Shown: positions 1-9,031, numbered from the stretch's first letter. The stretch: 55,773 nucleotides of DNA from an uncultured Clostridia bacterium (GCA_946627565.1 CAMOVR010000007.1:1-55773), one strand, 5' to 3'. Numbers and translations are program-made. The notes: a model not told the origin generated them from the letters alone.

Positions 1-156
1 ATTCTGTCCCGTCTCTCCGGAGCGCTTGCCGAAAACGGCATCCCGGTTTTTGCTGTCTCCACCTACAATACGGACTATATCCTGGTGAAGGGTGAGAACC
101 TTGACAGGGCCGTCTCAGCCCTCACCCGGGATGGCTGTGAAGTCTTTCCGGAATAA
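1..156 (+). CDS. ACT domain protein, C-terminal fragment
   Basis: The window opens inside this gene; 51 codons remain before TAA. The translation carries the stretch FAVSTYNTDYILVK followed by a helix (ENLDRAVSALTRDGCEV), which matches the last strand and helix of small ACT-domain proteins of the CASTOR-like/ACT_7 type. Such domains bind amino acids or other small ligands. The ligand and the rest of the protein are outside the window, so nothing more can be said. It converges on the minus-strand acetyltransferase gene 30 bases away; no clear terminator separates them. Confidence 0.7.
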   Translation: MLSRLSGALAENGIPVFAVSTYNTDYILVKGENLDRAVSALTRDGCEVFPE

Positions 157-186
157 CGGCAGGCCCTGCACCGCATGAAGGAAATA

Positions 187-1395
187 TCAGAAAAGGTTCA
201 GGAATCCGCAGGGTTTCTGCCGGAAGACCCCTGCCGTATCCGCATCCGTACGGATTTCCACGTCAGACAGCCACGGGAGCTGCTCTGCGCTGCGGCAGCC
301 CGTCAGCAGCTGGGCCAGGCTTCCGGGACCCATCACCAGGTCCGGCGCGTCATCCGTCCGCTCCACCCGGTTGGGTTCACCTTCCTGATACGTCAGGCGG
401 AATACGCCGTTGTTTTCGTCGATTAAGGGATCCCGGATGCCGATGCACAGCTTTCCCCTGCCCAGGCACCGGGTCCGTTTCAGTGCCTCCTGCACACAGA
501 CCGCCCGGACCATGCCGTTATAGACCGCCTGGCACGTGGCTTTTCCCGAGTTGGTCACACCGGGCAGCAGGGAATACAGGTCAGCCCCTTCATCCAGGGT
601 AAAGGAAACCGCGCTGTAGTGTGTCAGGTACGCCCGGTGAACAAAGCGCAGCAGGGCAAGCAGCGTCCCGGTGCTGTCACAGAGCAGCATACCCCGGTGG
701 GTGAAATCCGTTTCACAGTGCAGCACACCGTCCTCCAGATGCCCCACCATGAGCCCCGCAGGTTCTCCCTGCCCGTTCTCATACACAAACACATAGCGTT
801 TCTGATTGATGCTGCTTTCCCTTCTCATTTCCTCCGAGAAGACATCCCGGTGTATGGACAGATTGACACCCCGGTTCACCCGCCGGTACACTTCCAGCAG
901 GACCCCGTCATCTTCCCCGGGAAAAATCTGCCTGATGCGGCCTCCCGGATCCTTAATGCCCTGAAGTTCCTCCACGGGCACGGTCCACAGATGGCTGACA
1001 GGCCCCGGTGCAAATCCGTACTGCTTATAGTACGCCAGGGAAAAAGGATACAGCAGGGAAAACAGGGCGCCTGAACGGAACAGGTCCTCATGGCTCGTGC
1101 GCATCATGGCCCTGACCGCGCCCTGCCTGCGGAAAGCGGGCAGGGTGGCCACCCCGCCGATGCCTCCCGCCTGCACAGGCTGTCCCTCAAATTCCGCAGT
1201 AAAATGGTGCATCACAAGGGACGCAACAGCATCCTGCTCCCCCTCCGGGAAGGCACCGTAATAATCGCATTTCCCTTCCAGGGTCTCCTGAAGCTCCCTG
1301 CGGGCTTCATTCTCATCGTATGTTCCGTGGAAGCACACCGCCATGTTCCTGAAGGCGGGCAGACGTGCATCCCCCGTCAGTTTTCCGGCTCTCAT
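187..1395 (-). CDS. Eis-like GNAT N-acetyltransferase with C-terminal SCP2-like domain
   Basis: 402 aa, the usual length of the Eis (enhanced intracellular survival) acetyltransferase family, which transfers acetyl groups from acetyl-CoA to amines such as aminoglycosides or protein lysines. The N-terminal GNAT domain holds the acetyl-CoA loop RRQGAVRAMM (about residues 89-98) and the typical segment FSLAYYKQYGFAPG. A second GNAT-like domain follows (about 165-290). The last ~110 residues (ending FLNLF) form a sterol-carrier-like domain whose C-terminal carboxylate is the general base in Eis. ATG start is preceded by AGAGGTG. The gene is monocistronic and convergent with the ACT gene. The substrate is unknown; aminoglycoside acetylation is only a family possibility. 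Confidence 0.8.
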   Translation of the reverse strand: MRAGKLTGDARLPAFRNMAVCFHGTYDENEARRELQETLEGKCDYYGAFPEGEQDAVASLVMHHFTAEFEGQPVQAGGIGGVATLPAFRRQGAVRAMMRTSHEDLFRSGALFSLLYPFSLAYYKQYGFAPGPVSHLWTVPVEELQGIKDPGGRIRQIFPGEDDGVLLEVYRRVNRGVNLSIHRDVFSEEMRRESSINQKRYVFVYENGQGEPAGLMVGHLEDGVLHCETDFTHRGMLLCDSTGTLLALLRFVHRAYLTHYSAVSFTLDEGADLYSLLPGVTNSGKATCQAVYNGMVRAVCVQEALKRTRCLGRGKLCIGIRDPLIDENNGVFRLTYQEGEPNRVERTDDAPDLVMGPGSLAQLLTGCRSAEQLPWLSDVEIRTDADTAGVFRQKPCGFLNLF

Positions 1396-1562
1396 ACACT
1401 CACCTCTTTATGCGGATTGTAGAGGGCCCTCCCTGCCCTGTCAACGGACCATGCTTCCCGCTCCATTCTGTTCCATTTCGTTCTTTTGGACTCTTTTCCA
1501 TTCTTTTTACGGATTTTTTCAGGCATCCTTTGCATTTTTCGTGTTCTTTCCCCGGGAATCAA

Positions 1563-1591
1563 TGGTCAATTTCCCGGAACCATGCTATGAT
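1563..1591 (+). promoter_or_regulatory. Sigma-A promoter of the small membrane protein gene
   Basis: TGGTCA at 1563-1568 and TATGAT at 1586-1591 are separated by 17 bases, and TGC immediately precedes the -10, giving an extended -10 element. Transcription would start near 1598, just ahead of the GGGAGG ribosome site (about 1609-1614) of the gene starting at 1629. Confidence 0.6.
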
Positions 1592-1628
1592 TTTCGGGAA
1601 TACATTCCGGGAGGCATCTGCTGATTAC

Positions 1629-2015
1629 ATGGATTTTCTGAAAGGCACAGGGTTTAAGAAGTCCTTCCTGATCATTTTCCTTCTGGGACTAGCCGCCGGC
1701 ATCTACAGAGGCATTGCCAGTCAGAGCCCGCTGTTTCTGTTTCTGTCGGATCTGTTTTTTACCGAATTTCTTTTCTTCTTTGTGGTGGGCACCGTCCACC
1801 TGCTTGGCAACGTGCATGCCTTTTCCTCCGCTTCCTACGGTTTCCGTTTTGTTCACCGGCTCTTCCGGAACCAGCCGGTCCCGGGCGCCGGGGAGGCAAA
1901 GGATGATTTTCTTGCATACCGCCAGTCCCGGCCAAAACACCCTCAGACCGGATATGAGCTTGCCGCCGCAGGCATCTTTCTTCTTTTGTCTGTTGCCATG
2001 ATTCCCCTGGCATGA
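1629..2015 (+). CDS. Small membrane protein, DUF3899-like
   Basis: 128 aa. The frame is open much further upstream, but the promoter at 1563-1591 and the GGGAGG site point to the ATG at 1629. Two hydrophobic segments near the N-terminus (residues about 10-28 and 33-58) are followed by a polar stretch with conserved-looking aromatic and arginine residues (FRFVHRLFRNQ) and a C-terminal hydrophobic helix ending ...MIPLA. This three-helix layout with a central cytoplasmic loop resembles DUF3899 proteins of Firmicutes, whose function is unknown. It is alone between the acetyltransferase and the peptide importer. The family assignment is from memory of the pattern and is moderate. Confidence 0.55.
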   Translation: MDFLKGTGFKKSFLIIFLLGLAAGIYRGIASQSPLFLFLSDLFFTEFLFFFVVGTVHLLGNVHAFSSASYGFRFVHRLFRNQPVPGAGEAKDDFLAYRQSRPKHPQTGYELAAAGIFLLLSVAMIPLA

Positions 2016-2035
2016 AGCATGCCGTCTGAAACACG

Positions 2036-2068
2036 ATTGCAAATTGCCGTGTGCAATTTCAATATAAT
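2036..2068 (+). promoter_or_regulatory. -10 box and inverted repeat upstream of the peptide importer operon
   Basis: A perfect TATAAT lies at 2063-2068, with the inverted repeat ATTGCA (2036-2041) / TGCAAT (2052-2057) just upstream, where the -35 would sit. No good -35 is present at 17 bases. The predicted start (about 2075) would fall directly before the AAGGAG ribosome site (2076-2081), giving a very short leader. The repeat is a candidate regulator site. Confidence 0.4.
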
Positions 2069-2090
2069 TTCTCTCAAGGAGTGAAAAGTC

Positions 2091-3824
2091 ATGAAAAAAC
2101 TGACCGCGCTTTGCCTGGTTCTGGCTCTGTGCCTGTCCGCCATGACCTTTGCCTCAGCTGAAGCCACCGGCACCAAGGTCTACAAGACCTACATGGGCAG
2201 CGACACCCCCATTCTCAATGCCCATAATTCCGTGGAGACCAGCCTGGACACCCCCACCAGCTACTGCGGTTCCTTCCTTTACCGCACGGTGCCGGATGAG
2301 GACGGCAATGGTTTCCATTATATTGGCGACATTGCTGCCGAACTGCCTGTGCAGATTGACGAAGTCACCTGGCAGATCCCGATCCGCAAGGAAGCATGCT
2401 GGGCAAACGGCGACCCCATCAATGCCGACACCATGATCTATTCCTTCAAAATGCTGCTTGACCCCATCCTGGTCAACCGCATGGCTGACTTCCTGGCCGA
2501 TTACAACATCACCATCGTCAACGCCAAGGAATACAATCAGCAAGGCGAATCCGCCACCGTGGCCTGGGAAGATGTCGGCATCAAGAAGATTGATGACTAC
2601 ACCATCCAGATCACCACTGACAAGGCTTACACCCAGACCCAGGTCTGCTCCCAGTTCACCAACCGTGCCACCGCTCCTGTCTATGAGCCTCTGTACGAAG
2701 CCGGCATGAGCGAAGACCGCACCTCCACCACCTACGGCACCACGCTGGATATGTATATGTCCTGCGGCCCGTACAAGATTGTCACCTGGGATTTTGACAA
2801 CAAGCAGATCTATGTGCGCAACGAAAAGTACTGGATGCCCGAACTGTTCCACTATGACAGCGTGGACGTGAGCATCGTCAAGGAAATGAACGCCCGCGTA
2901 CAGCTCTGGGAAAAGGGCGAACTGGACGATCTGTCCCCCGACGCCAACACCATCGAGACCTACATCGACGATCCCCGCATGGTGGAATATCCGTCCCTGA
3001 CCGTCTTCCACATTGACATCAACTGCAAGAACCCCGAGAACCCCCTCACCGCCAACGTTAACTACCGCCGGGCCATGTACTATGCCATGAACCGTGAAGT
3101 CATCGCCAATGACATCTTCGGCTATCAGGAACCCGCTGCATGGTACGTCAACGGCCAGGCCGGCATCCTCTCCGAATCCGGACTTACCTACCGTGAATCC
3201 GAATACGGCAAAGCCGTGGTGGAAAAGGTCAACAGCAACTCTGAATACGGCTACAATCCCGAACTGGCCCGTGAATACCTGGCCAAGGCCTATGAAGAGT
3301 GCGGCCTTGCTCCCGACACCGTTGTGACCCTGCGCATCTGCTTTGGCGACTCTGAAACCGCATGGAAGAAGACCGCCGAGTACCTCATGGAAGAATTCCC
3401 CGTGATCTTCGAGGGCAAGATTGAACTGGTGGCCGACACCTATGCAGGCATCTCCGCCACAGACTACAAGAAGAGCACGGACGTGTGGGACTTCTCCCCC
3501 AATGACTGGACCCGCGGTGCTAGCCGTACCTATCCCTACACCTGCTTCTACTACTATCTGGAGTCCTACGGTTCCCATCCCAACAACTACTTCGATCCTG
3601 AGTTCGAAGCCCAGTATGCTGTGTGCGAATCCGTACAGGACAATTATGAAGAGATGCTCAAGGAAACCCAGAAGCTTGAGGAAATCTACATTGACAAAGT
3701 TGTGCACATCCCGGTTGTCCAGGAAGTCAGCTACATGATGTTCTCTGACCGTCTGGTGCTGCCTGTGCGCACGTACATTCCGGGCTTTGGCTGGGGAACC
3801 ATCTACGGCGATATTGCTGAATAA
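2091..3824 (+). CDS. Peptide/oligopeptide-type ABC transporter substrate-binding protein (SBP_bac_5)
   Basis: 577 aa, normal for the OppA/DppA class. It captures peptides (or other cluster C ligands such as oligosaccharides) outside the membrane and delivers them to the permeases encoded next door. A signal peptide is clear: MKK, a hydrophobic core, then a cleavage region ending FASAEA. No lipobox cysteine is present. The body shows family hallmarks: the substrate-pocket segment around YRRAMYYAMNREVI (about residue 325) and a late helical region EEMLKETQKLEEIYIDKVVHIPVV. AAGGAG sits nine bases before the ATG. First gene of a five-gene importer operon and followed by a strong hairpin before the permease. 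Real ligand cannot be told from sequence. Confidence 0.9.
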   Translation: MKKLTALCLVLALCLSAMTFASAEATGTKVYKTYMGSDTPILNAHNSVETSLDTPTSYCGSFLYRTVPDEDGNGFHYIGDIAAELPVQIDEVTWQIPIRKEACWANGDPINADTMIYSFKMLLDPILVNRMADFLADYNITIVNAKEYNQQGESATVAWEDVGIKKIDDYTIQITTDKAYTQTQVCSQFTNRATAPVYEPLYEAGMSEDRTSTTYGTTLDMYMSCGPYKIVTWDFDNKQIYVRNEKYWMPELFHYDSVDVSIVKEMNARVQLWEKGELDDLSPDANTIETYIDDPRMVEYPSLTVFHIDINCKNPENPLTANVNYRRAMYYAMNREVIANDIFGYQEPAAWYVNGQAGILSESGLTYRESEYGKAVVEKVNSNSEYGYNPELAREYLAKAYEECGLAPDTVVTLRICFGDSETAWKKTAEYLMEEFPVIFEGKIELVADTYAGISATDYKKSTDVWDFSPNDWTRGASRTYPYTCFYYYLESYGSHPNNYFDPEFEAQYAVCESVQDNYEEMLKETQKLEEIYIDKVVHIPVVQEVSYMMFSDRLVLPVRTYIPGFGWGTIYGDIAE

Positions 3825-3866
3825 TGCATCTTCTTCCAACATCTGAAAAACCGAAACCATGAGCAG

Positions 3867-3897
3867 GGAGGTGTACTGTTTTAAGTACACCTCCTTT
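3867..3897 (+). terminator. Strong hairpin between binding protein and permease genes
   Basis: Perfect 11-bp stem GGAGGTGTACT (3867-3877) / AGTACACCTCC (3884-3894) with a six-base loop, followed by TTTA. The permease genes downstream have no evident promoter of their own, so it likely acts as a partial terminator or mRNA stabiliser that raises binding protein output. Confidence 0.7.
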
Positions 3898-3949
3898 ATC
3901 CCCGTTTTGCGACGGGAATCTCTGCCTTGTAAGGACGTGATTCGAGAAC

Positions 3950-4900
3950 ATGTTCAAATACATCCTGGGGCGTATCGGCGCCATGCTCCTGACTCTGTTT
4001 CTGGTCATGACCCTGTCCTTCTGGATCATCCGGCTCATGCCCATGAGCATCTTTGAAAACCCTGAGGTTTCACCGGAGATTCAGAGAAAACTGGAAGACC
4101 GCATGCACCTGCATGAACCCATGGCCGTCCAGTACTATTATTTCATTGAAGGAATCGTGACCCGGGGTGACTTTGGCACCTCCGTCAAGATCCGTCCCGG
4201 CCTTGATGTGTTTGAGATTCTTTCCACAAGGATTCCCGCCACCGTCGTCCTCAATGTTTTCTCCCTTCTCCTTTCCATACCCCTGGGCATCATCTTCGGA
4301 ACCTGGGCCGCCCTGAAGCGGAACAAAATGACGGATACGGTGATTTCGTTCTTCATCGTGGTGTTCATATCCGTCCCATCCTTTGTCTTTGCCTCGGTGC
4401 TGCAGTACATGTTCACCTTTGTCTGGCCCATCTTCCCCACCCTTTATAATGCCCAGTCGCCAAACTTTGCCGTACGGCTTTATTCCATGGTGCTTCCCAT
4501 CATAGCCCTGTCCCTGAACCCCATTGCCAGCATCGCCAGGTATCTGAGGGGTGAGCTGATCGAAACCCTCTCCTCGGACTTCATGCTGCTGGCCAGGACG
4601 AAGGGCCTGACCAATACGGAAGCCACCTTCAAGCATGCCTTCCGCAATTCCCTGGTGCCCATTGCCAACACCATCATCCCCATGATCACCGGCATTATGG
4701 GCGGATCCCTGGTCATTGAGAAGATCTTCTCCGTCAACGGCATGGGCGGCCAGCTCATTGACTCCATTCTTGGCGGTGACCATTTCCTCACCGTTGCCCT
4801 GCTCATCTTCTACTCTGCCATTTCGCTGTTCACCATTCTGGTGGTGGACATCTCCTATGGCATCATCGACCCGAGAATTCGTGTGGGAGGCAAAAAATGA
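3950..4900 (+). CDS. oppB: OppB/DppB-type ABC transporter permease
   Basis: 316 aa inner-membrane permease of the peptide/nickel class. It begins MFKYILGRIGAML, the standard OppB opening helix, and carries the usual periplasmic-side loop (MHLHEPMAVQYYYFIEGIVTRGDFGTS) and the EAA-type coupling region (ARTKGLTNTEATFKHAFRNS) that docks on the ATPases, followed by two more helices. AAGGACG lies before the ATG. It follows the hairpin at 3867 and overlaps the next gene by four bases (ATGA), so the two permeases are translationally coupled. It forms a heterodimeric channel with the 4897-6057 product. Confidence 0.92.
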   Translation: MFKYILGRIGAMLLTLFLVMTLSFWIIRLMPMSIFENPEVSPEIQRKLEDRMHLHEPMAVQYYYFIEGIVTRGDFGTSVKIRPGLDVFEILSTRIPATVVLNVFSLLLSIPLGIIFGTWAALKRNKMTDTVISFFIVVFISVPSFVFASVLQYMFTFVWPIFPTLYNAQSPNFAVRLYSMVLPIIALSLNPIASIARYLRGELIETLSSDFMLLARTKGLTNTEATFKHAFRNSLVPIANTIIPMITGIMGGSLVIEKIFSVNGMGGQLIDSILGGDHFLTVALLIFYSAISLFTILVVDISYGIIDPRIRVGGKK

Positions 4901-6057
4901 CCGTATATGACATACATGCACCGCTCCCGGACGAACTCATGCATCTGTCTGAGGATGACTTCACCCCGCAGGTCCGGGAACATACCCTTGATGAGATCGG
5001 CAAATCCAGTTCCGCAGGCTTCTACCGGGACGCCCTGCGCCGTCTGCGCCAGAGCAAGGCCAGCATCGTTTCTTTCTGGATCATCTTGCTCATCATTGTC
5101 CTGGCCTTTACCGTGCCGCTTTTCACCGGGTACAGCTATACCCAGCAGAACGTAAAGGGCAAAAACCTGCCGCCCCGGATCCCTGTCCTTGAGAATATCG
5201 GGATCGCAGACGGCAGCATGGTGCTGACCAACCGCAAGAAGTCTTCCCTGGACAACACCAAACGCTTCCCGGAAGGGTCAGTTCTGAGCGTTGTCAGGGA
5301 GTACACCGCCAACAATGTGGAAGTGGTTGACGTCAAGGTGGACTACTATATCTACAGCGGTGTGGATCCCCATGAATACCACTGGTTCGGAACAGACTAC
5401 CTGGGCCGCGACATCATGACAAGGCTGTTCACAGGTACCCGCATTTCCCTGCTCATCGCCTTTATCTCCGTTATCACCAACGTGATCATCGGGGTGATTT
5501 ACGGATCCATCGCAGGCTATTACGGCGGCAAAATTGACATGTTCCTGACCCATTTTGCCGAGGTTCTGGACGGTCTTCCCTATATTGTGGTCACCATTCT
5601 GTTCATGCTTCTGTTCGGCTCGGGCATGTTCTCCATCATCCTGGCCCTGACCGTCACAGGCTGGATCGGCACGGCACGCCTGATCCGCGCCCAGTTCTAC
5701 CGCTTCAAGGGACGTGAATATGTCCTGGCAGCCAGAACCCTGGGCGTTCCGGACAGAACCCTGATCTTCCGGCACATTCTGCCCAATACGGTGGGACCCC
5801 TGATCACCCGTGCCATGATTGCCATCCCCGGCGCCATTTTCTCCGAATCCTTCCTGGCCTACATCGGACTTGGCATCAAGCCCCCGGAACCCTCCATCGG
5901 TGTTCTGCTCTCCGTGGGCCAGAGCGTGCTGCTGCAGTATCCCACCCAGACCCTGTTCCCTGCCCTCCTGATTTCCGTTCTCATGATTGCCTTCAATCTG
6001 TTCTCCAACGGACTTCGGGATGCCATGGATCCCACACTTCGCGGAGAGGAGGGGTAA
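4897..6057 (+). CDS. oppC: OppC/DppC-type ABC transporter permease
   Basis: 386 aa, longer than the ~300 aa typical of DppC. The extra length is a polar N-terminal tail (residues 1-45) and a large extracytoplasmic loop (about 85-155) between the first helix and the second, ending in the classical HWFGTDYLGRDIMTRL motif of OppC. The coupling region reads GREYVLAARTLGVPDRTLIFRHILPN, and the C-terminal helices follow. The start ATG overlaps the OppB stop (ATGA). It pairs with OppB and is followed three bases later by the first ATPase. OppC-type permeases commonly have such insertions; their role is not known. Confidence 0.92.
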   Translation: MTVYDIHAPLPDELMHLSEDDFTPQVREHTLDEIGKSSSAGFYRDALRRLRQSKASIVSFWIILLIIVLAFTVPLFTGYSYTQQNVKGKNLPPRIPVLENIGIADGSMVLTNRKKSSLDNTKRFPEGSVLSVVREYTANNVEVVDVKVDYYIYSGVDPHEYHWFGTDYLGRDIMTRLFTGTRISLLIAFISVITNVIIGVIYGSIAGYYGGKIDMFLTHFAEVLDGLPYIVVTILFMLLFGSGMFSIILALTVTGWIGTARLIRAQFYRFKGREYVLAARTLGVPDRTLIFRHILPNTVGPLITRAMIAIPGAIFSESFLAYIGLGIKPPEPSIGVLLSVGQSVLLQYPTQTLFPALLISVLMIAFNLFSNGLRDAMDPTLRGEEG

Positions 6058-6060
6058 GAG

Positions 6061-7104
6061 ATGGCAAACGATACCATTCTGTCAGTAAACGATCTTCGCA
6101 TCTCCTTCAGAACCGTCAACGGAATCGTACAGGCTGTGCGGGGCGTCTCCTTTGATCTGCACCGCGGGGAAACCGTGGCCATCGTGGGTGAATCCGGTTC
6201 CGGAAAATCCGTGACCATGAAGGCCCTCATGGGCATCCTTCCCCCCAACGCCTTCATTGAGGAGGGCTCCATCCTCTACAACGGCATGGACCTGGCCAGG
6301 GCGGATGAAAAAACCATGCACCAGATCCGCGGCAAACGCATCGGCCTGATCTTCCAGGATCCCCTCTCTGCCCTGAACCCCATCATGCGGGTGGGCAGAC
6401 AGATTACGGAGGTCCTGCGCAAAAGGGGCCTGAACAAGGCGGAAGCCAGGGCCCGGGCACTGGAACTGATCAAGGCAGTGGGAATCCCCAATCCGGAGCG
6501 TTCCTTTTCCGCCTATCCCTTTCAGTTTTCCGGCGGCATGCGCCAGCGCATCGTCATTGCCATTGCACTGGCCGGAGATCCGGAAATCCTCATCTGCGAT
6601 GAGCCCACAACGGCTCTGGACGTCACGGTGCAGGCAAAGATCCTGGATCTGATCAACCAGATCCGGGAGGAGCGGGGTCTGTCGGTCATCTTCATCACCC
6701 ATGACCTGGGGGTTGTGGCCAACATGGCTGACCGGGTCAACGTCATGTACGCCGGCAAGATTGTGGAGGCCGGTACTTCCGAGGAAATCTTCCTCAGGCC
6801 CGTGCACCCCTATACCTGGGCCCTGCTGGAATCCATGCCGGATCTTCAGACCCGCGGCAGACTCCAGGCCATTCCCGGTGCGCCGCCAAATATGCTTGCA
6901 CCGCCGCAGGGGGATGCCTTTGCACCCCGCTCCCGGTACGCCCTGAAGATTGACTATGAGAAGGAACCGCCCACCTTCAAGCTTTCCCCCACCCATACAG
7001 CCGCCACCTGGCTGCTGCACCCCATGGCGCCGAAAATGGAGATGCCTGCTTCTCTCAAAGAGCGCATCGCCCGCATGAGAAAGGAGGCGGAGAAGTATGT
7101 CTGA
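6061..7104 (+). CDS. oppD: OppD-type ABC transporter ATP-binding protein
   Basis: 347 aa. Cytoplasmic ATPase that powers import together with OppF. Walker A GESGSGKS (residues 43-50), Q-loop IFQDPLSALNP, signature FSGGMRQRI, Walker B LICDEPTTALD and the switch His in FITHDLGVV are intact. The C-terminal oligopeptide-ATPase extension (PYTWALLESMPD, then RLQAIPGAPPNM) is present. The family's C-terminal cysteine cluster is absent. It starts three bases after OppC and overlaps OppF by eight bases, so the operon is tightly coupled. Confidence 0.93.
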   Translation: MANDTILSVNDLRISFRTVNGIVQAVRGVSFDLHRGETVAIVGESGSGKSVTMKALMGILPPNAFIEEGSILYNGMDLARADEKTMHQIRGKRIGLIFQDPLSALNPIMRVGRQITEVLRKRGLNKAEARARALELIKAVGIPNPERSFSAYPFQFSGGMRQRIVIAIALAGDPEILICDEPTTALDVTVQAKILDLINQIREERGLSVIFITHDLGVVANMADRVNVMYAGKIVEAGTSEEIFLRPVHPYTWALLESMPDLQTRGRLQAIPGAPPNMLAPPQGDAFAPRSRYALKIDYEKEPPTFKLSPTHTAATWLLHPMAPKMEMPASLKERIARMRKEAEKYV

Positions 7105-8035
7105 TGTCCTTCTTCATGTGGAACATCTTTCCCACTCCTTTGTAAACGGCCACGGATCCAGAAAACAGGTTATAAAAGCTGTCGATGACGTTTCCTTTGA
7201 TGTACATGCTGCCGAAACCTTCGGGCTGGTGGGTGAATCCGGCTGCGGCAAGACCACCACGGGACGTACCATCATCCGCCTGTATGAACCCAGCGCCGGC
7301 AAGGTCACCTTTGACGGCAGGGAAATCTCCGGCCCCATGACCCGGGATCTGAGAAAATACCTTTCCAACAATCTTGCCATGATCTTCCAGGACCCCATTG
7401 AGTCCCTGAACCCCCGCATGACCATTGAAGAGATCGTGGGGGAAGGCCTCAAGCTCCGGGGCGTCACCAACAAAAGCGAGCGTCACGTGCAGGTGGTGGA
7501 GATGCTCCACCGGGTGGGCCTGACAGAGGAGCATGCCTCCCGCTATCCCCACGAATTCTCCGGCGGCCAGCGTCAGCGCATCGGCATAGCAAGGGCCATG
7601 ATTGTGCATCCCCGGATGATCATCGCAGATGAGCCGGTGTCAGCCCTGGATGTGTCCATACAGGCCCAGGTAATCAACCTGCTCAATGACCTCAAGCAGG
7701 AGATGGGGCTGACCATCCTCTTCATCGCCCATAACCTGAGTGTGGTGAAGTACTTCTCGGACCGCATCGGTGTCATGTACTACGGAAAGCTGGTGGAAGT
7801 CGCCAACAGCGATGACCTGTACCTGCATCCCATGCACCCCTATACCCGTGCGCTGCTTTCCGCCATTCCCGAGCCCAATCCGCTCACCGAGCGCCACCGC
7901 GTCCGCATCGACTACGATCCGGAGCGGGACCATGATTACTCAAAAGAGAAGCCGGAGATGCGGGACCTTGGAAACGGGCACTCCCTGTACTGTTCTGAAA
8001 CCGAATATGAAAAGGCTCTGAAAGAGCTCGATTAA
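7097..8035 (+). CDS. oppF: OppF-type ABC transporter ATP-binding protein
   Basis: 312 aa partner ATPase of OppD. Walker A GESGCGKT (residues 46-53), Q-loop MIFQDPIESLNPRM, signature FSGGQRQRIGIA, Walker B IIADEPVSALD and the His switch FIAHNLSVV are intact. The C-terminal segment HPYTRALLSAIPEPNP is typical of OppF/DppF. An eight-base overlap with OppD and a strong terminator right after the stop mark it as the last gene of the importer operon. Confidence 0.93.
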   Translation: MSDVLLHVEHLSHSFVNGHGSRKQVIKAVDDVSFDVHAAETFGLVGESGCGKTTTGRTIIRLYEPSAGKVTFDGREISGPMTRDLRKYLSNNLAMIFQDPIESLNPRMTIEEIVGEGLKLRGVTNKSERHVQVVEMLHRVGLTEEHASRYPHEFSGGQRQRIGIARAMIVHPRMIIADEPVSALDVSIQAQVINLLNDLKQEMGLTILFIAHNLSVVKYFSDRIGVMYYGKLVEVANSDDLYLHPMHPYTRALLSAIPEPNPLTERHRVRIDYDPERDHDYSKEKPEMRDLGNGHSLYCSETEYEKALKELD

Positions 8036-8038
8036 CGT

Positions 8039-8076
8039 CAAATCCCCCGCTCCCTGATAAAGGAGCGGGGGATTTG
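8039..8076. terminator. Bidirectional terminator hairpin
   Basis: Perfect 15-bp stem CAAATCCCCCGCTCC (8039-8053) / GGAGCGGGGGATTTG (8062-8076) with an eight-base loop between the convergent OppF and protease genes. AAA/TTT ends on both sides would serve either strand, although no long U tract is present. Confidence 0.8.
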
Positions 8077-8081
8077 TAAAC

Positions 8082-8942
8082 TTACAGCTGGTTTACATCG
8101 GCGGGCGTGTATTTCTGAAGGATCTCCGTGAGCATGGGCTTGGCCACATTGATGGGGATGCACAGGCCGATGTTGTCCACGTCCCGGCCGCTGGAGAAGA
8201 AGAAACTGGATGAGGAGGAAGAGGCATACCTGGCGGGTATTCCCTGCAGCTGTCCCAGCACATTGAACATGCCGCCGCCCGAACTTCCCGAATTGATGGC
8301 CGCGTCCGTCTGAATCATGGTGTTGGTAACTGTGGTGATCCGTCCGAAGCGGTCATAGGTGCGGTCCGTCACTTCCCTGTCCAGTCCGGAAATCACGCCT
8401 ACGGAGACGGAGCGGGAATACTTTTCCCCTATGGGGTTGCCGATGACAATGGACCACTCCCCCACCTGCAGGGCATCGCTGTCACCTAGTGCAACGGCAG
8501 GAAGATTCAGGTCCGGCACCTCCAGTATGGCAATGTCCAGCTCCGGATCATAGCCGGCCACCAGGGCATCATGTTCCTGATCGTCTGTGCCGGTGGTTAC
8601 GGTCAGGCGGGCAGCGTTTTCAATCACATGGTAGTTTGTGATCACATGCCCGTACTCCGTTATGACAACCCCGGACCCGGTACCCGACAGCGTTTCCTGG
8701 GTTTCCCTGCGGTACCCGTAGCCGTAGCCCCCGTAATAGGTGGTGGAATAGATGTAGTTGTTCACGCCCACAACGCTGTTGCGGACCTGTCTGACCACAT
8801 CCAGAAACGGACTGCTGATCTGCTCCGTATCCGTCTGTGTCTGCACAATCCGGTCGATCTCCTCCTGGGAAAGACCGTCCGCACCGGCCCAGGACATGCA
8901 AAGCAGCATAAAACATATCAGAAGACAGATACTTCTGCGCAC
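8082..8942 (-). CDS. Exported HtrA-like trypsin-fold serine protease lacking a PDZ domain
   Basis: 286 aa with a short signal sequence (MRRSICLLICFMLLCMSWAGA; the start codon is GTG, preceded by AAGAAGGG). The chymotrypsin-type catalytic triad is readable: His105 in TNYHVIE, Asp135 in ELDIAILE and Ser220 in NSGSSGGG, which aligns with the NPGNSGG of DegP. Unlike DegP/HtrA it ends shortly after the protease domain, with no PDZ. A glycine/tyrosine-rich stretch (about residues 66-79) precedes the domain. It likely acts on the outer face of the membrane in protein quality control or processing of a specific substrate. Monocistronic, with two possible promoters upstream and a shared terminator downstream. 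Confidence 0.88.
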   Translation of the reverse strand: MRRSICLLICFMLLCMSWAGADGLSQEEIDRIVQTQTDTEQISSPFLDVVRQVRNSVVGVNNYIYSTTYYGGYGYGYRRETQETLSGTGSGVVITEYGHVITNYHVIENAARLTVTTGTDDQEHDALVAGYDPELDIAILEVPDLNLPAVALGDSDALQVGEWSIVIGNPIGEKYSRSVSVGVISGLDREVTDRTYDRFGRITTVTNTMIQTDAAINSGSSGGGMFNVLGQLQGIPARYASSSSSSFFFSSGRDVDNIGLCIPINVAKPMLTEILQKYTPADVNQL

Positions 8943-9002
8943 AGGAACCCTTCTTTCTGTTTGTTTCCGGGGCCTTCCGGCCTTTCCGGAAAAGACATAT
9001 GG

Positions 9003-9031
9003 ATTGTATCCTCACAGCCGGAGCCGTTCAA
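9003..9031 (-). promoter_or_regulatory. Proximal promoter candidate of the protease gene
   Basis: On the minus strand TTGAAC (9026-9031) and TACAAT (9003-9008) are spaced by exactly 17 bases, about 60 bases ahead of the GTG start at 8942. Confidence 0.5.

Noticed and set aside
1365..1628. 88-codon upstream extension of the small membrane protein
   Set aside because: A promoter and ribosome site lie inside it, and the extension has no domain character.
2154..3890. 578-codon open frame on the minus strand opposite the peptide-binding protein gene
   Set aside because: It mirrors the codon positions of the real gene, has no ribosome site or domain, and is a by-product of GC-rich codon bias.
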